Part shown: piece by piece, positions 44,902-53,606 of the stretch
Layout of the letters: each line of letters begins with the position of its first letter
How positions within the stretch are numbered: the first letter of the stretch is position 1
Assembly: GCA_030673895.1 (NCBI GenBank)
Contig: JAUTCR010000058.1
Location: 1 to 64,000 of the forward strand
Reading direction: 5' to 3'
DNA length: 64,000 nt
From: Verrucomicrobiota bacterium JB023
Lineage (GTDB): Bacteria > Verrucomicrobiota > Verrucomicrobiia > Verrucomicrobiales > Akkermansiaceae
The notes under the pieces: generated by a model
Databases searched by the model: none
Told to the model about the DNA's origin: nothing
What the model saw: only the letters and a program-made list of their open reading frames with translations
Translations under genes and position numbers: made by a program

Positions 44902-45600
44902 TTAGATGGCCTTTTCCTTCTTCTTACCACGGAGTGCGAAGATCTCATCGCGACCGCGCAGTTGAGAAAGCGCTTTCAGAGTCGCCTTCACCACGTTCGC
45001 GTGATTATTCGATCCGAGCGACTTACCCAGGACATCCTTAATTCCGACGGCTTCACAAACTGCGCGAACACCCCCACCAGCAATAATACCGGTTCCGGGA
45101 GAAGCTGGCTTGAGAAGAACCTTTCCGCCTCCAAACTCAGCGTAGGTTTCATGAGGAATCGAGCCTTCGGCAAGCTGCATCTTCTTCAGATTCTTCTTCG
45201 CGCTTTCGCTGGCTTTCTTGATGCACTCGGCAACCTCATTGGCCTTACCGAAGCCGAAACCAACTTGTCCTTGCTGGTCACCAGAGACAACCAAAGCGGA
45301 GAAACTGAAACGACGTCCACCCTTGACCACCTTGGCACAACGGTTGATGAAAACGACTTTCTCGGAAAGCTGGTCCCCGTCATCCTCATCATGACGTCGG
45401 CCACGGTCACCGCCACGTCCGCGGTCACCACCACGGCCCCGGTCGCCTCCGCGTCCACGGTCACCGCCACCTCCACGGTTGCGGTCACCGCGTCCTCCGT
45501 CGCGGCGATCGCCACTTCTTGGGGGTGTCGCCTCGTTAGGCTTCTGCTCTCCGGAGGCTGCCTTTGCGCCTTCGGTCTTGGTCTCGCTATCTGCTACCAT
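44902..45600 (-). CDS. rpsE: 30S ribosomal protein S5 with an N-terminal Arg/Gly-rich extension
   Basis: Small-subunit protein at the mRNA entry side, also involved in decoding accuracy. The conserved part starts near residue 78 ([23 protein letters not shown]) and has [13 protein letters not shown] and [21 protein letters not shown], all normal. The preceding ~76 residues are an extension absent from the typical ~166-aa protein. They contain four tandem GGDRGR hexapeptides (residues 45-68), encoded by a near-perfect 18-bp repeat at about 45397-45468, then an acidic DEDDGD. The frame is intact into the S5 core, so this is part of the gene. ATG 45600 is the only reasonable start. Confidence 0.97.
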   Translation of the reverse strand: MVADSETKTEGAKAASGEQKPNEATPPRSGDRRDGGRGDRNRGGGGDRGRGGDRGRGGDRGRGGDRGRRHDEDDGDQLSEKVVFINRCAKVVKGGRRFSFSALVVSGDQQGQVGFGFGKANEVAECIKKASESAKKNLKKMQLAEGSIPHETYAEFGGGKVLLKPASPGTGIIAGGGVRAVCEAVGIKDVLGKSLGSNNHANVVKATLKALSQLRGRDEIFALRGKKKEKAI

Positions 45601-45610
45601 GATCGTTTTC

Positions 45611-45967
45611 TTAGAATTTCAATCCACCTTCCCGCGCGGCGTCCGCCAATACCTTGATTTTTCCGTGATAGAGATGCCCACCACGGTCGAAAACCACTTC
45701 GGAGACATTCGCGCCTTTGGCGCGCTCGGCAATCAACTTGCCAATCGTCCCAGCCATTTCTTTGTTTGCACCCTTCGCTTCGACTTCCTTGTCGAGCGTG
45801 GAGGCTGCACAGATCGTGCGCCCAGCGACATCGTCGATGACCTGCACGTAAATATTCTTGTTGGAGCAATGCACTGCGAGGCGTGGGCGCTCGGCAGTGC
45901 CGCTGACTTTGCGACGGATCCGGTTGTGGACGCGCTGACGAATTCTTTTTCGGTTCAAAACACTCAT
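45611..45967 (-). CDS. rplR: 50S ribosomal protein L18
   Basis: 5S rRNA-binding large-subunit protein. Diagnostic segments: [31 protein letters not shown] and [28 protein letters not shown], the standard L18 C-terminus. Length 118 aa is normal. It is separated from rpsE by 10 bp and from rplF by 14 bp, so the three genes are tightly coupled. Confidence 0.98.
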   Translation of the reverse strand: MSVLNRKRIRQRVHNRIRRKVSGTAERPRLAVHCSNKNIYVQVIDDVAGRTICAASTLDKEVEAKGANKEMAGTIGKLIAERAKGANVSEVVFDRGGHLYHGKIKVLADAAREGGLKF

Positions 45968-45981
45968 TGTCTTTTTCCCTA

Positions 45982-46521
45982 TTATTTACCAACGCTCTTA
46001 CCAGCTTTCCGGCGGACATATTCACCAGCGTAACGCACACCTTTGCCCTTATAAGGCTCGGGTGGGTAATAAGCTCTCACATCCGCAGCGAACTGACCGA
46101 CGCGCTGCTTATCAATGCCTTCCACCTTAATTTTGGTATTCTCGGTGACGGTCACAGTCAGATCATTCGGGATTGGGTGAAGGATCGGGTGGGATTTACC
46201 CAGGCTCAAATCGAGGTCTGAACCTTTAACGGCGGCCCGGAGACCGACGCCCTGAATCTCAAGGTCCTTGGAGAATCCTTGGGAAACCCCCAAAATCATA
46301 TTCTGAATCAGGCTCCGAGCGGTACCATGCATGGCACGGAGTTCACGCTTCTCATTTTGTCGGTTCACCTGGACGGCGCCATCCTCGACAACAACATCGA
46401 TTCCTTCAGGGAGCGTCCAATCAAGCTTGCCCTTCGGTCCCTCGACCTCGACGGAGCGGTCTTTGACCTCAAGCTTGACCTTCTCGGGAAGGGAGATTGC
46501 TTTATTTCCAATACGTGACAT
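45982..46521 (-). CDS. rplF: 50S ribosomal protein L6
   Basis: Large-subunit protein near the factor-binding site. I use ATG 46521, giving [19 protein letters not shown] and 179 aa. A strong Shine-Dalgarno AGGAGGA lies seven bases upstream, which decides against the track start at 46593. The two-fold repeated L6 domain is seen in [15 protein letters not shown] and the C-terminal [26 protein letters not shown], the family hallmark. Follows rpsH after 22 bp. Confidence 0.98.
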   Translation of the reverse strand: MSRIGNKAISLPEKVKLEVKDRSVEVEGPKGKLDWTLPEGIDVVVEDGAVQVNRQNEKRELRAMHGTARSLIQNMILGVSQGFSKDLEIQGVGLRAAVKGSDLDLSLGKSHPILHPIPNDLTVTVTENTKIKVEGIDKQRVGQFAADVRAYYPPEPYKGKGVRYAGEYVRRKAGKSVGK

Positions 46522-46543
46522 TTGTCTATCCTCCTGTTCGCTA

Positions 46544-46942
46544 TTACCAAACCTTGGCGAGCAGCTCACCACCAACATTCTCCCGCTTGGCACGTGCTCC
46601 TGTCATCACCCCGCGTGAGGTCGAAAGGATCGAGATACCAAGCCCATTCAGAACTCGAGGAACATCCTGAGAGCCAACGTAGTGGCGGCGGCCAGGCTTC
46701 GAAATCCGCTTAAGATCCGTGAGCGCCGACTTGCCTTCCACATACTTGTTGGTCACCTTGAGAACGGGGAATTGACCGCTCTCGTCGACCTCGTAGCTCC
46801 AGATGTAGCCTTCCTCTTTCAAAATGCGGGCTAGCTCGGCCTTCATCTTCGAGAAGGGCGCGGTAAATTCTTCGTTCCCTGCCCGAGCGGAATTCTTGAA
46901 TCGAATCAAGAAGTCGGAGATGGGGTCACTAATAACTGCCAT
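46544..46942 (-). CDS. rpsH: 30S ribosomal protein S8
   Basis: Small-subunit primary rRNA-binding protein. Starts MAVISDPISDFLIRFKNSARAG and ends with SKPGRRHYVGSQDVPRVLNGLGISILSTSRGVMTG, the conserved S8 C-terminal rRNA-binding signature. Length 132 aa is normal. In most bacteria S14 (rpsN) precedes S8; here rplE ends only 24 bp upstream, so rpsN is absent from this position. Confidence 0.98.
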   Translation of the reverse strand: MAVISDPISDFLIRFKNSARAGNEEFTAPFSKMKAELARILKEEGYIWSYEVDESGQFPVLKVTNKYVEGKSALTDLKRISKPGRRHYVGSQDVPRVLNGLGISILSTSRGVMTGARAKRENVGGELLAKVW

Positions 46943-46966
46943 GTTCGTGTCCTATTAAATTGTTAC

Positions 46967-47545
46967 TTATGCCGCTGCCGCCTGCTCGTTCCGTTCCGCT
47001 GGCTTGCGGAAAGGATAGCCCAAATGATCCAACAAAGCCTTTGCTTGCTCGTCGCTGTTGGTTGTCGTCACAATAATCAGGTCAAAACCAAGAGTGCGCT
47101 TGACCTGGTCAAGCTCGATCTCAGGGAAGATACTCTGGTCATTGATGCCCATCGCGTAATTGCCCCGGCCATCGAAGCTCTTGAAAGGAAAACCGCGAAA
47201 GTCTCGCACGTTGGGTGCGGTGATATTGATGAAACGATCAAGGAATTCCCACATGCGTTCAGCACGCAAAGTCACCCGCGCCCCAACAAGCTCCCCTTCA
47301 CGGACCTTGAAGTTTGCCACACTCTTGCGGGCATGGACGACACTGGGTTTTTGTCCGGTGATTTTGGAAAGGTCACTCACCGCATCCTCGACCGCTGCTT
47401 TCCGATCATTCATGTAATGACCGATGTGGGTGGAGAGGACGATTTTCTCCAGATTAGGGACTTCGTTCGGGTTCTTGAGGCCGAATTGCTCCTTCAGTTT
47501 AGGAACAACCTCCTTGTTGTATCTCTCTTTGAGTTCGTTTTTCAT
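46967..47545 (-). CDS. rplE: 50S ribosomal protein L5
   Basis: 5S rRNA-binding large-subunit protein. Hallmarks: KNPNEVPNLEKIVLSTHIGH, AVSDLSKITGQKPSVVHARKSVANFKVREG, GRGNYAMGINDQSIFPEIELD. Length 192 aa is slightly above the usual ~180 because of a C-terminal tail PAERNEQAAAA. No Shine-Dalgarno is seen upstream of the ATG. Transcribed between rplX and rpsH. Confidence 0.98.
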   Translation of the reverse strand: MKNELKERYNKEVVPKLKEQFGLKNPNEVPNLEKIVLSTHIGHYMNDRKAAVEDAVSDLSKITGQKPSVVHARKSVANFKVREGELVGARVTLRAERMWEFLDRFINITAPNVRDFRGFPFKSFDGRGNYAMGINDQSIFPEIELDQVKRTLGFDLIIVTTTNSDEQAKALLDHLGYPFRKPAERNEQAAAA

Positions 47546-47607
47546 ATCGCGGGTCAGCTCGTTTTTGGCTTAAGCGCTCGCTTAAAGTTTTTTGGGGGGC
47601 GCGGCTC

Positions 47608-47841
47608 TTAGTCCGCTTTCTTCACGTTGGAAAGATGAATCGGTCCATCTTTTTCAACAATTCCACCTTCGGGATCAGCTTCCGAGCGGCGAATCGCCTT
47701 TTTGATCGGGCGAACTCCTTCCAGGATCACCTGCTGCTTCTTGGAGTTCACGGACAACACCTTGCCGCTTTTTCCTTTGTGGTTGCCAGCGACAACGACT
47801 GCGTTGTCTCCAGCTTTTACATGTGTTTTGGGTCTCGACAT
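47608..47841 (-). CDS. rplX: 50S ribosomal protein L24
   Basis: Assembly-initiator large-subunit protein with a KOW motif. I start at ATG 47841 ([31 protein letters not shown]), giving 77 aa. The track start at 47889 adds a leader that would overlap rplN. KOW core [14 protein letters not shown] and [32 protein letters not shown] are typical. Length is short (usual ~100) but the conserved domain is complete. Confidence 0.96.
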   Translation of the reverse strand: MSRPKTHVKAGDNAVVVAGNHKGKSGKVLSVNSKKQQVILEGVRPIKKAIRRSEADPEGGIVEKDGPIHLSNVKKAD

Positions 47842-47860
47842 CGTAGCAAATCGTTGGGGG

Positions 47861-48226
47861 TTAGAGCACCTCGGGAGCGAGGGAAACAATCTTCATGAAG
47901 TTCTTCTCGCGCAATTCCCGGGCAACGGGTCCAAAAATACGGGTTCCACGTGGATTTCCATCCTTATCGATAATAACTGCAGCATTGCTGTCGAAGCGGA
48001 GGATGGAGCCGTCTTGGCGACGGATAGGCGCCGCGGTGCGGACAATGACTGCCTTGACCACAGTTCCTTTTTTAATGGAAGCGGTGGGGATGGACTCGCG
48101 AATGTGAGCGGTGATGATGTCGCCTACATTCGCCGAGCGGGAACGCTTACCCAACACACCAATCATTTTGGCCTGACGGGCGCCGGTGTTGTCGGCGACC
48201 TCAAGCTTGGATTCCATTTGAATCAT
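47861..48226 (-). CDS. rplN: 50S ribosomal protein L14
   Basis: Large-subunit protein at the subunit interface. Starts [18 protein letters not shown], followed by [24 protein letters not shown] and [49 protein letters not shown], the full L14 pattern. Length 121 aa is normal. Gap to rplX is 19 bp. Confidence 0.98.
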   Translation of the reverse strand: MIQMESKLEVADNTGARQAKMIGVLGKRSRSANVGDIITAHIRESIPTASIKKGTVVKAVIVRTAAPIRRQDGSILRFDSNAAVIIDKDGNPRGTRIFGPVARELREKNFMKIVSLAPEVL

Positions 48227-48278
48227 CGTTTCGTAATTTTCCGGTTAAGATGGTTAATAATGGGAAAGCTATCGGGCG

Positions 48279-48554
48279 TTAGTGGGAGAGAATCTCCACG
48301 AGCTTCCAGCACTTGTTCTTGGACAAAGGACGGCATTCTTCGATACGGACCTTGTCCCCCACGGCCGCCTGCTCCTCTTCATCATGAGCATAGAACTTCT
48401 TGCTACGCTTCACGATCTTCTTGAACTGCGGGTGAGGCACTCGGGCGACGTACTCAACAACGATGGTCTTATTCATCCCGGTTGACTTGACGATCCCGAC
48501 ACGTTGCTTGCGCAAACCTTTGCCTTCTGTTTTGGCGGATGTTTCTTCGCTCAT
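48279..48554 (-). CDS. rpsQ: 30S ribosomal protein S17
   Basis: Small-subunit rRNA-binding protein. The core [40 protein letters not shown] is standard, ending with [23 protein letters not shown]. The first ~20 residues ([18 protein letters not shown]) are a short extra leader. Length 91 aa. Lies between rpmC and rplN in standard order. Confidence 0.98.
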   Translation of the reverse strand: MSEETSAKTEGKGLRKQRVGIVKSTGMNKTIVVEYVARVPHPQFKKIVKRSKKFYAHDEEEQAAVGDKVRIEECRPLSKNKCWKLVEILSH

Positions 48555-48591
48555 GGTCTAGTTGATTCTCGTTATATTTTCCTCTGATCCC

Positions 48592-48795
48592 TCAGGCCTG
48601 GCCACGGCGCTCGTTCAGAATGGTCATCACCTTGGCCACCTCGCGGCGGATAAGGCGAATGCGAGCGGTGTTCTCCAACTGTCCGGTGCCCTGCTGCACG
48701 CGGAGGTTCACTCCTTCGTGCTTCAATTCCTGCAAGCGCTTGCGAAGCTGGTCGCTACTCTGCTCCCGGAGTTCTTTTGCTTTGATCAATGCCAT
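48592..48795 (-). CDS. rpmC: 50S ribosomal protein L29
   Basis: Small large-subunit protein at the exit-tunnel rim. Starts MALIKAKELREQSSDQLRKRLQELKHEGVNLRVQQGTGQLENTARIRLIRREVAKVMTIL, the full L29 helical hairpin. Length 67 aa is normal. A GAAGGA-type Shine-Dalgarno precedes the ATG. Confidence 0.98.
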   Translation of the reverse strand: MALIKAKELREQSSDQLRKRLQELKHEGVNLRVQQGTGQLENTARIRLIRREVAKVMTILNERRGQA

Positions 48796-48829
48796 GGTCG
48801 TCTTCCTTCAGTACAAATGGTTCTCTTAA

Positions 48830-49243
48830 TTAGTGGGTCCGCTTCACGAAACGGGTGGGGATACCCAACTTATTGGATGCGAGGCGCATCGCTTCACGCG
48901 CGGATGACTCGGGCACACCGGCGACTTCAAAGAGCATGACGCCGGGACGAATCACTGCGACCCAAGCATCAACGGGGCCCTTACCCTTACCCATCCGTGT
49001 TTCAGGTGGACGGGCTGTTGTTGATTTGTGAGGGAAGATTCGGATCCAAACTTTTCCCTTACGCTTGAGGTAACGGTTGATTGAGATCCGGCAGGCTTCG
49101 ATCTGACGGTTGGTCATCCAGCCGCGGCCAGTGGCCTGCAGGCCGAAATCGCCGAAGCTCACATTCGTTCCCCGCTGTGCGTTGCCCGCACGGCTTCCCC
49201 GGTGTGATTTGCGGAACTTGGTCCGCTTAGGCATGAGTGGCAT
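48830..49243 (-). CDS. rplP: 50S ribosomal protein L16
   Basis: Large-subunit protein near the A-site tRNA. Has [74 protein letters not shown] and [29 protein letters not shown]. Length 137 aa. The start is ATG 49243, which has the strong Shine-Dalgarno AAGGAGGA eight bases upstream; ATG 49234 is a weaker alternative. Confidence 0.98.
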   Translation of the reverse strand: MPLMPKRTKFRKSHRGSRAGNAQRGTNVSFGDFGLQATGRGWMTNRQIEACRISINRYLKRKGKVWIRIFPHKSTTARPPETRMGKGKGPVDAWVAVIRPGVMLFEVAGVPESSAREAMRLASNKLGIPTRFVKRTH

Positions 49244-49282
49244 GGTCTAATCCTCCTTTTCGTGAAATTCTAGTTAATTGAG

Positions 49283-50014
49283 TTAGGAATCGCGGCGTCC
49301 TCCTCCGCGATTGTCACCACCACGATTATCGCGGCGGCCACCGGGGCGTCGGTTGTCGCGACGATTACCACCCGGGTTCTGCTTGATCTTGTCCTCGCGC
49401 TTGTTCAACCAGCACTTGATACCGATGATCCCGTAAACAGTGCTCGCTTCTGCGAAACCATAGTCAATAGGGACACGAAGGGTCTGAAGAGGCACCTTAC
49501 CCTGGCGATACCATTCGGCACGGGCAATGTCTGCACCACCAAGACGACCGGCGCAGCGGATCCGGATACCATCAGCACCGAAGTCCATCGCTGTCTGGAC
49601 AGCACGCTTCATCGCCCGGCGGAAGCTAATCCGGCGCTCAAGCTGAACGGCGACGTTCTCGCAAATCAGCTGGGCATCCAGCTCAGGCTGGCGAATCTCG
49701 ACGATATCAATCTTCACTTGAGCTCCGTTGCAGATCTTCGTGATGTCGCGGGTCATGAGTTCGATCTCAGAGCCACGCTTACCAATGACAAGACCAGGGC
49801 GGGAGGTGTGAAGGGTGACTCGCACGCTATTCCAAGCGCGCTCGATGACCACCTTGGACAGCGCCGCAAATTGCAGTCGGTTGCTCAGGTATCTCCGGAC
49901 AGCAAGGTCCTCGTGAAGCTTCTTGGTGTAGTCCTCTCCGCTGGCATACCACTTGGAGCGCCAGTCGCGGTTGAAGGCGAGTCGGAATCCTACTGGGTTG
50001 ACTTTCTGTCCCAT
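49283..50014 (-). CDS. rpsC: 30S ribosomal protein S3 with an Arg/Gly/Asn-rich C-terminal tail
   Basis: Small-subunit protein with a KH domain at the mRNA entry channel. Core: MGQKVNPVGFRLAFNRDWRSKWYA, HTSRPGLVIGKRGSEIE (KH GxxG), RAVQTAMDFGADGIRIRCAGRLGGADIARAEWYRQGKVPLQTLRVPIDYGFAEA. The core ends near residue 208 (GIKCWLNKRED). About 30 residues follow that are almost only R, G, D and N (GGRRDNRGGDNRGGGRRDS). S3 tails vary widely among bacteria, but this composition resembles the extension of S5 in the same cluster. Confidence 0.97.
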   Translation of the reverse strand: MGQKVNPVGFRLAFNRDWRSKWYASGEDYTKKLHEDLAVRRYLSNRLQFAALSKVVIERAWNSVRVTLHTSRPGLVIGKRGSEIELMTRDITKICNGAQVKIDIVEIRQPELDAQLICENVAVQLERRISFRRAMKRAVQTAMDFGADGIRIRCAGRLGGADIARAEWYRQGKVPLQTLRVPIDYGFAEASTVYGIIGIKCWLNKREDKIKQNPGGNRRDNRRPGGRRDNRGGDNRGGGRRDS

Positions 50015-50056
50015 ATCGTTCGTTTCGTGCTTGGTTCGTTACGCTAGTTAAATTGA

Positions 50057-50737
50057 TTAGCCGTTCCCTTTTTCATCAATAAGGGTCTTGGCTTGCTCGA
50101 GCCAGTTGTCTCGCTCGATGCGTCCTTTGAAGGAGAGAAGCATGTCGAAGGCAGCAATGTTCTCGGGGGTCCAATCAACAATCTGCTGATAAGTGTAGAC
50201 ACCGAAGCCATTAAGCTTTTCCTCAAGCGCAGGTCCAACGCCACTGATTTTCTTCAGGTCGTCGACTTCAGCAGGAGCCTCCGAGTAGACGGTGCCCAAC
50301 TGCGCTGGGTCAACTTCCGGTGTCTCGGTCTCAGAGACGGGAGCCGTCTTCTTAGGAGCTGCTTTTTTAGCTGCCTTGCGAGATTTTGGAGCCTTCTCCT
50401 CAACCTCAGCTTCAGAAAGTGTGATGTAGATGTGGCTGGTGCGCTTGCGAATTGCTGAAGCGGAACCGCGAGCGCGAGGCTTGAAGCGACGGAACATTGG
50501 TCCTTCACAAATGCTGGCTTCCTTTACCACGAGGGTGTCTCCGGGCAGATCGTGGTTGTTTTCAGCATTGGCCAGAGCGCTCTTCAATGTCTTGCCGATC
50601 AAGAAGGCCGCCTTCTTCGGGGTGTAATTCAGCGTGTCCAGAGCATCGGAAACCGGCATGCCTTGGATTGCGCGGGCAACGTCCCGGGCTTTCTTAGCCG
50701 AGACTCTCGCGTATTTGGTTATCGAACGGACTTCCAT
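50057..50737 (-). CDS. rplV: 50S ribosomal protein L22 fused to a helix-hairpin-helix domain
   Basis: Exit-tunnel large-subunit protein. Residues 1-108 are a complete L22: MEVRSITKYARVSAKKARDVARAIQG through FRRFKPRARGSASAIRKRTSHIYITLSE. A Lys/Ala/Pro-rich linker (about 112-145) leads to a second domain (about 158-226), DDLKKISGVGPALEEKLNGFGVYTYQQIVDW with a WTPENIAAFDM and RDNWLEQAKTL ending. This is a helix-hairpin-helix module of the kind found fused to L21 in some bacteria. Total 226 aa compares with ~110 for the normal protein. The reading frame is continuous and the stop is 42 bp from rpsC, so the extension belongs to the gene. Confidence 0.96.
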   Translation of the reverse strand: MEVRSITKYARVSAKKARDVARAIQGMPVSDALDTLNYTPKKAAFLIGKTLKSALANAENNHDLPGDTLVVKEASICEGPMFRRFKPRARGSASAIRKRTSHIYITLSEAEVEEKAPKSRKAAKKAAPKKTAPVSETETPEVDPAQLGTVYSEAPAEVDDLKKISGVGPALEEKLNGFGVYTYQQIVDWTPENIAAFDMLLSFKGRIERDNWLEQAKTLIDEKGNG

Positions 50738-50752
50738 GACTTTTTGACTTCG

Positions 50753-51463
50753 TTAATTGCGTTTGAATGAAACCCGGTCGCCTATCTGGACAGGGTTTTC
50801 TTGGTTTTCCAAATTGGTGATGAGTAGAGCGCTCACATCAGCGCGAGTCGATGCGACGAGCGCATCGGCCACTTTCATTTCATTTCGTAGGACTTCGAAA
50901 GGCATTCCAATCACAGCGGATTCCTTTTCACCCACATTGACAACGACGATCGAACCGCCGGCTTCGCTATTGACACTGACCACTCGGGCCATTTGAAGAT
51001 TCCCGGTGAGACGATCCTTGGCTGGCTTCTCGCGCAATCCGACAGCGATGTCGAGATCGCGGAGGCGGGCCTCCAGGTTCGCCCTGGCATCCGGGTCTGC
51101 CGCAATTGCGGTGGCGAGATAATTTTTTGCGTCAGAGGATAGAGCCAGCGCAGCGTCCTCGACCTCCTTCAGTCGGCGAGTGAGAACTTCGTAGTCCGCA
51201 ACTGCTGTGACCAGGCGGTCGCTCTGACCATCGAGAACAGATGCCCCCATGGCTTCGAGCCGAAGCTTGATCTCCTCGAGACGCTCATTTGCTTCGCTCT
51301 CCCGCTTGGTTGTCTCCACCAGGCTTTGTTTGAGAATCTCCACCTGGCTACGGAGCGAGGCGAGCTCGACAGACTCAGGTCCATGAGGATGTCCGCACAG
51401 CGTCCCACCGCCGACCCCGAAGATGAGGGCGGTCAGGAGCTGATAATGACGGACAGTCTTCAT
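50753..51463 (-). CDS. Exported coiled-coil protein inserted in the S10 operon
   Basis: Not recognised as any ribosomal protein. Residues 1-24 form a signal peptide (LLTALIFGVGGGTLCG). Residues ~31-115 are a strong coiled coil (ELASLRSQVEILKQSLVETTK, NERLEEIKLRLEAM, YEVLTRRLKEVEDA). Residues ~128-150 are a basic helix. The C-terminal ~80 residues form a beta domain (ARVVSVNSEAGGSIVVVNVG, VIGMPFEVLRN, VQIGDRVSF) that looks like a small barrel of the kind seen in cell-envelope coiled-coil proteins. Stop codon is 15 bp from rplV and start 29 bp from the rpsS stop, both on the same strand, so it is very likely co-transcribed with ribosomal genes. Function unknown; envelope or lytic role is inference. 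Confidence 0.85.
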   Translation of the reverse strand: MKTVRHYQLLTALIFGVGGGTLCGHPHGPESVELASLRSQVEILKQSLVETTKRESEANERLEEIKLRLEAMGASVLDGQSDRLVTAVADYEVLTRRLKEVEDAALALSSDAKNYLATAIAADPDARANLEARLRDLDIAVGLREKPAKDRLTGNLQMARVVSVNSEAGGSIVVVNVGEKESAVIGMPFEVLRNEMKVADALVASTRADVSALLITNLENQENPVQIGDRVSFKRN

Positions 51464-51492
51464 GAATGAGAATCTTAGCGATTAATCAATGC

Positions 51493-51762
51493 TTACTTCT
51501 TACCGACACCGCCGTGTGCCTTGAAGTTCTTGCTCGGTGCAAATTCACCCAGCTTATGACCAACCATGTTTTCGGTGACGAAAACAGCGGTAAAGGTCTT
51601 GCCATTGTGAACTGCGAAGTTGAGGCCGACGAAATCGGGAGTGATCATCGAGCGACGGCTCCAGGTCTTGATCGGCTTTTTGTCGTTTTTCTCAATCGCG
51701 ACATCGATCTTGGCCAGAAGCTTCTGGTCGACGAAGGGTCCTTTTTTCAGTGAACGTGGCAT
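51493..51762 (-). CDS. rpsS: 30S ribosomal protein S19
   Basis: Small-subunit head protein. [19 protein letters not shown] and [54 protein letters not shown] form the complete family pattern. Length 89 aa is normal. Its stop lies 29 bp before the inserted coiled-coil gene, whereas rplV normally follows directly. Confidence 0.98.
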   Translation of the reverse strand: MPRSLKKGPFVDQKLLAKIDVAIEKNDKKPIKTWSRRSMITPDFVGLNFAVHNGKTFTAVFVTENMVGHKLGEFAPSKNFKAHGGVGKK

Positions 51763-51786
51763 TTCAGATACTACTCGAGGTTAAAA

Positions 51787-52623
51787 TTACTTTTTCTTGC
51801 GGGACTGGACGATGAAGGTGCTGGTTGGCTTCTTCTTCTTGCGGGTCTTCTGCCCCTTGGTGTGTCCCCAAGGCGACTTGAGGTGCTGACGACCACCACC
51901 GGATTTCGACTTACCCTCACCACCACCATTCGGGTGATCGACTGGGTTCATACACATTCCACGGACGGTCGGACGGATGCCCTGCCAGCGGCTGCGTCCC
52001 GCTTTGCCGGAAACCTCGTTCATGTGGTCACGGTTACCGACTTGCCCAATCGTGCAGTAGCAGGTCTCGTGGAAGCGGCGGATTTCGCCTGAAGGCATGC
52101 GCACAAGCGCGTAGCCGCCTTCTCTGTTCGAAAGGATTGCCTGCTGGCCTGCAGCGCGGGCAACCTTACCACCACCACCTGGCTGAAGTTCAATATTGTG
52201 AACCGCTGTTCCAAGAGGAACGCTAGCGAGAGGCATTGCATTGCCTGGCTTGGGAGGAGCAGCAGAACCGGCTTCCACCTTCGCACCCACGGTCAATCCG
52301 ACTGGCGCGAGGATATAGGCCTTTTCGCCGTCCTCATATTGAAGGAGAGCAATCCGGCAGGTGCGGTTCGGATCATATTCGATAGAAAGAACCTCGGCGG
52401 CGACTTCACGCTTGTTGCGCTTGAAGTCGATGATGCGGTATTTGCGCTTGTGACCGCCACCTTTGTGGCGGCACGTGATGCGACCTTGATTGTTTCGACC
52501 ACCACTCTTCTTGAGGGGAGCGGTGAGGCTCTTCTCAGGCTTCGATGCGGTGACTTCAGCGAAATCCGGGTGCTCCTTGTAGCGATTGGCCGGGGTGAAG
52601 GGTTTGAATGTTTTGAGAGACAT
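51787..52623 (-). CDS. rplB: 50S ribosomal protein L2
   Basis: Large-subunit protein near the peptidyl-transferase centre. Shows [70 protein letters not shown], and [46 protein letters not shown]. Length 278 aa is normal. Gap to rpsS is 24 bp. Confidence 0.98.
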   Translation of the reverse strand: MSLKTFKPFTPANRYKEHPDFAEVTASKPEKSLTAPLKKSGGRNNQGRITCRHKGGGHKRKYRIIDFKRNKREVAAEVLSIEYDPNRTCRIALLQYEDGEKAYILAPVGLTVGAKVEAGSAAPPKPGNAMPLASVPLGTAVHNIELQPGGGGKVARAAGQQAILSNREGGYALVRMPSGEIRRFHETCYCTIGQVGNRDHMNEVSGKAGRSRWQGIRPTVRGMCMNPVDHPNGGGEGKSKSGGGRQHLKSPWGHTKGQKTRKKKKPTSTFIVQSRKKK

Positions 52624-52670
52624 GTCGATACGGTTTGGAAATTTTCAGTTCGATTCCGGACAGGTGGCCC

Positions 52671-52955
52671 TTAGACGAGATCCAAGGTGTCCCCTTCCTT
52701 CAAGCGCACGTAGGCTTTCTTCCAGCTAGCGGTGCGTCCTGCGTCGGAGCGGCGCTTACGGCGCAATTTGCCCGCATAGTTGCAGGTGCGGACGTCTTCC
52801 ACGCTCACGTCAAAAATCTTTTCGACCGCTTTACGGATCTCGATTTTATTCGCCTTACGCGCGACTTTGAAGACATACTCGTTGCTGTTTTCCTGCACGA
52901 GTGTCGCTTTTTCCGACATGCGGATGGTGTCGATGACTTGGTAAAGGTCTTTCAT
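52671..52955 (-). CDS. rplW: 50S ribosomal protein L23
   Basis: Exit-tunnel large-subunit protein that contacts targeting factors. Has TIRMSEKATLVQENSNEYVFKVARKANKIEIRKAVEKIFDVSVEDVRTCNYAGKLRR, the L23 core. Length 94 aa is normal. AGGAAG sits directly upstream of the ATG. Confidence 0.98.
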   Translation of the reverse strand: MKDLYQVIDTIRMSEKATLVQENSNEYVFKVARKANKIEIRKAVEKIFDVSVEDVRTCNYAGKLRRKRRSDAGRTASWKKAYVRLKEGDTLDLV

Positions 52956-52976
52956 CTTCCTGTTCTTCTACGCGGT

Positions 52977-53585
52977 TCAGGCCGTGCGAGCGGCGAGGGT
53001 TTCGAATGCATCCTCGACGAGGATGATTCCCTGGTATTTCAAGAGTTGCTCAACGTTAACGGAGTCCGCAGTCTCAAGCTGGGTCCACGCGACATTGCGA
53101 GCGGCGAGATAAGTCTTTTCATCAAAGGACTTGGCGATGACGAGCACGGTTGGCTTATCACTGAGTCCATTGACGGTGCTTACGAAATTCTTGGTTTTGC
53201 CATCGGCAATTCCGAAGCTGTCCGTGGTCACGACCGCACCTTCTTCGATTCGGTCGCTAAGAGCGCGGCGAAGTGCCAATTTGCGCACTTTCTTGGGAAC
53301 CACCTTGGAGTAATCGCGTGGACGAGGTCCGAACACTACGCCACCACCGACGAAGATTGGAGCCTTCTTGGTGCCGTGACGGGCGTTACCGGTGCCCTTC
53401 TGGCGATACATTTTCTTGTTGTTGCCTGAAACCTCGCCGCGAGTCTTGGCACAAGCGGTGCCGCTGCGTCGATTGGCTTGATAGGCTACGACCAAATCAT
53501 GAACCGCCTGGCGGCCTTTGTTTTCGTCCTCAAGAACAGCAAGATTTGCTGCCTTGGCTTCTTCGAGTGTGAGAGTTTTCGCCAT
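52977..53585 (-). CDS. rplD: 50S ribosomal protein L4
   Basis: Exit-tunnel large-subunit protein; in E. coli it represses its own operon, not testable here. The loop [65 protein letters not shown] is diagnostic. Length 202 aa is normal. AAAGGA precedes the ATG, a good Shine-Dalgarno. Gap to rplW is 21 bp. Confidence 0.98.
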   Translation of the reverse strand: MAKTLTLEEAKAANLAVLEDENKGRQAVHDLVVAYQANRRSGTACAKTRGEVSGNNKKMYRQKGTGNARHGTKKAPIFVGGGVVFGPRPRDYSKVVPKKVRKLALRRALSDRIEEGAVVTTDSFGIADGKTKNFVSTVNGLSDKPTVLVIAKSFDEKTYLAARNVAWTQLETADSVNVEQLLKYQGIILVEDAFETLAARTA

Positions 53586-53606
53586 CTTCGTTCCTTTCTA
53601 ATTCAA

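Noticed and set aside
45397-45468. 18-bp repeat within rpsE as a separate repeat element
   Set aside because: The repeat keeps the S5 frame and encodes the GGDRGR extension, so it is part of the gene.
44962-45657. Long plus-strand ORF (231 aa) opposite rpsE, and similar ORFs opposite other ribosomal genes
   Set aside because: Shadow frames of strongly conserved genes on the opposite strand; no independent features.
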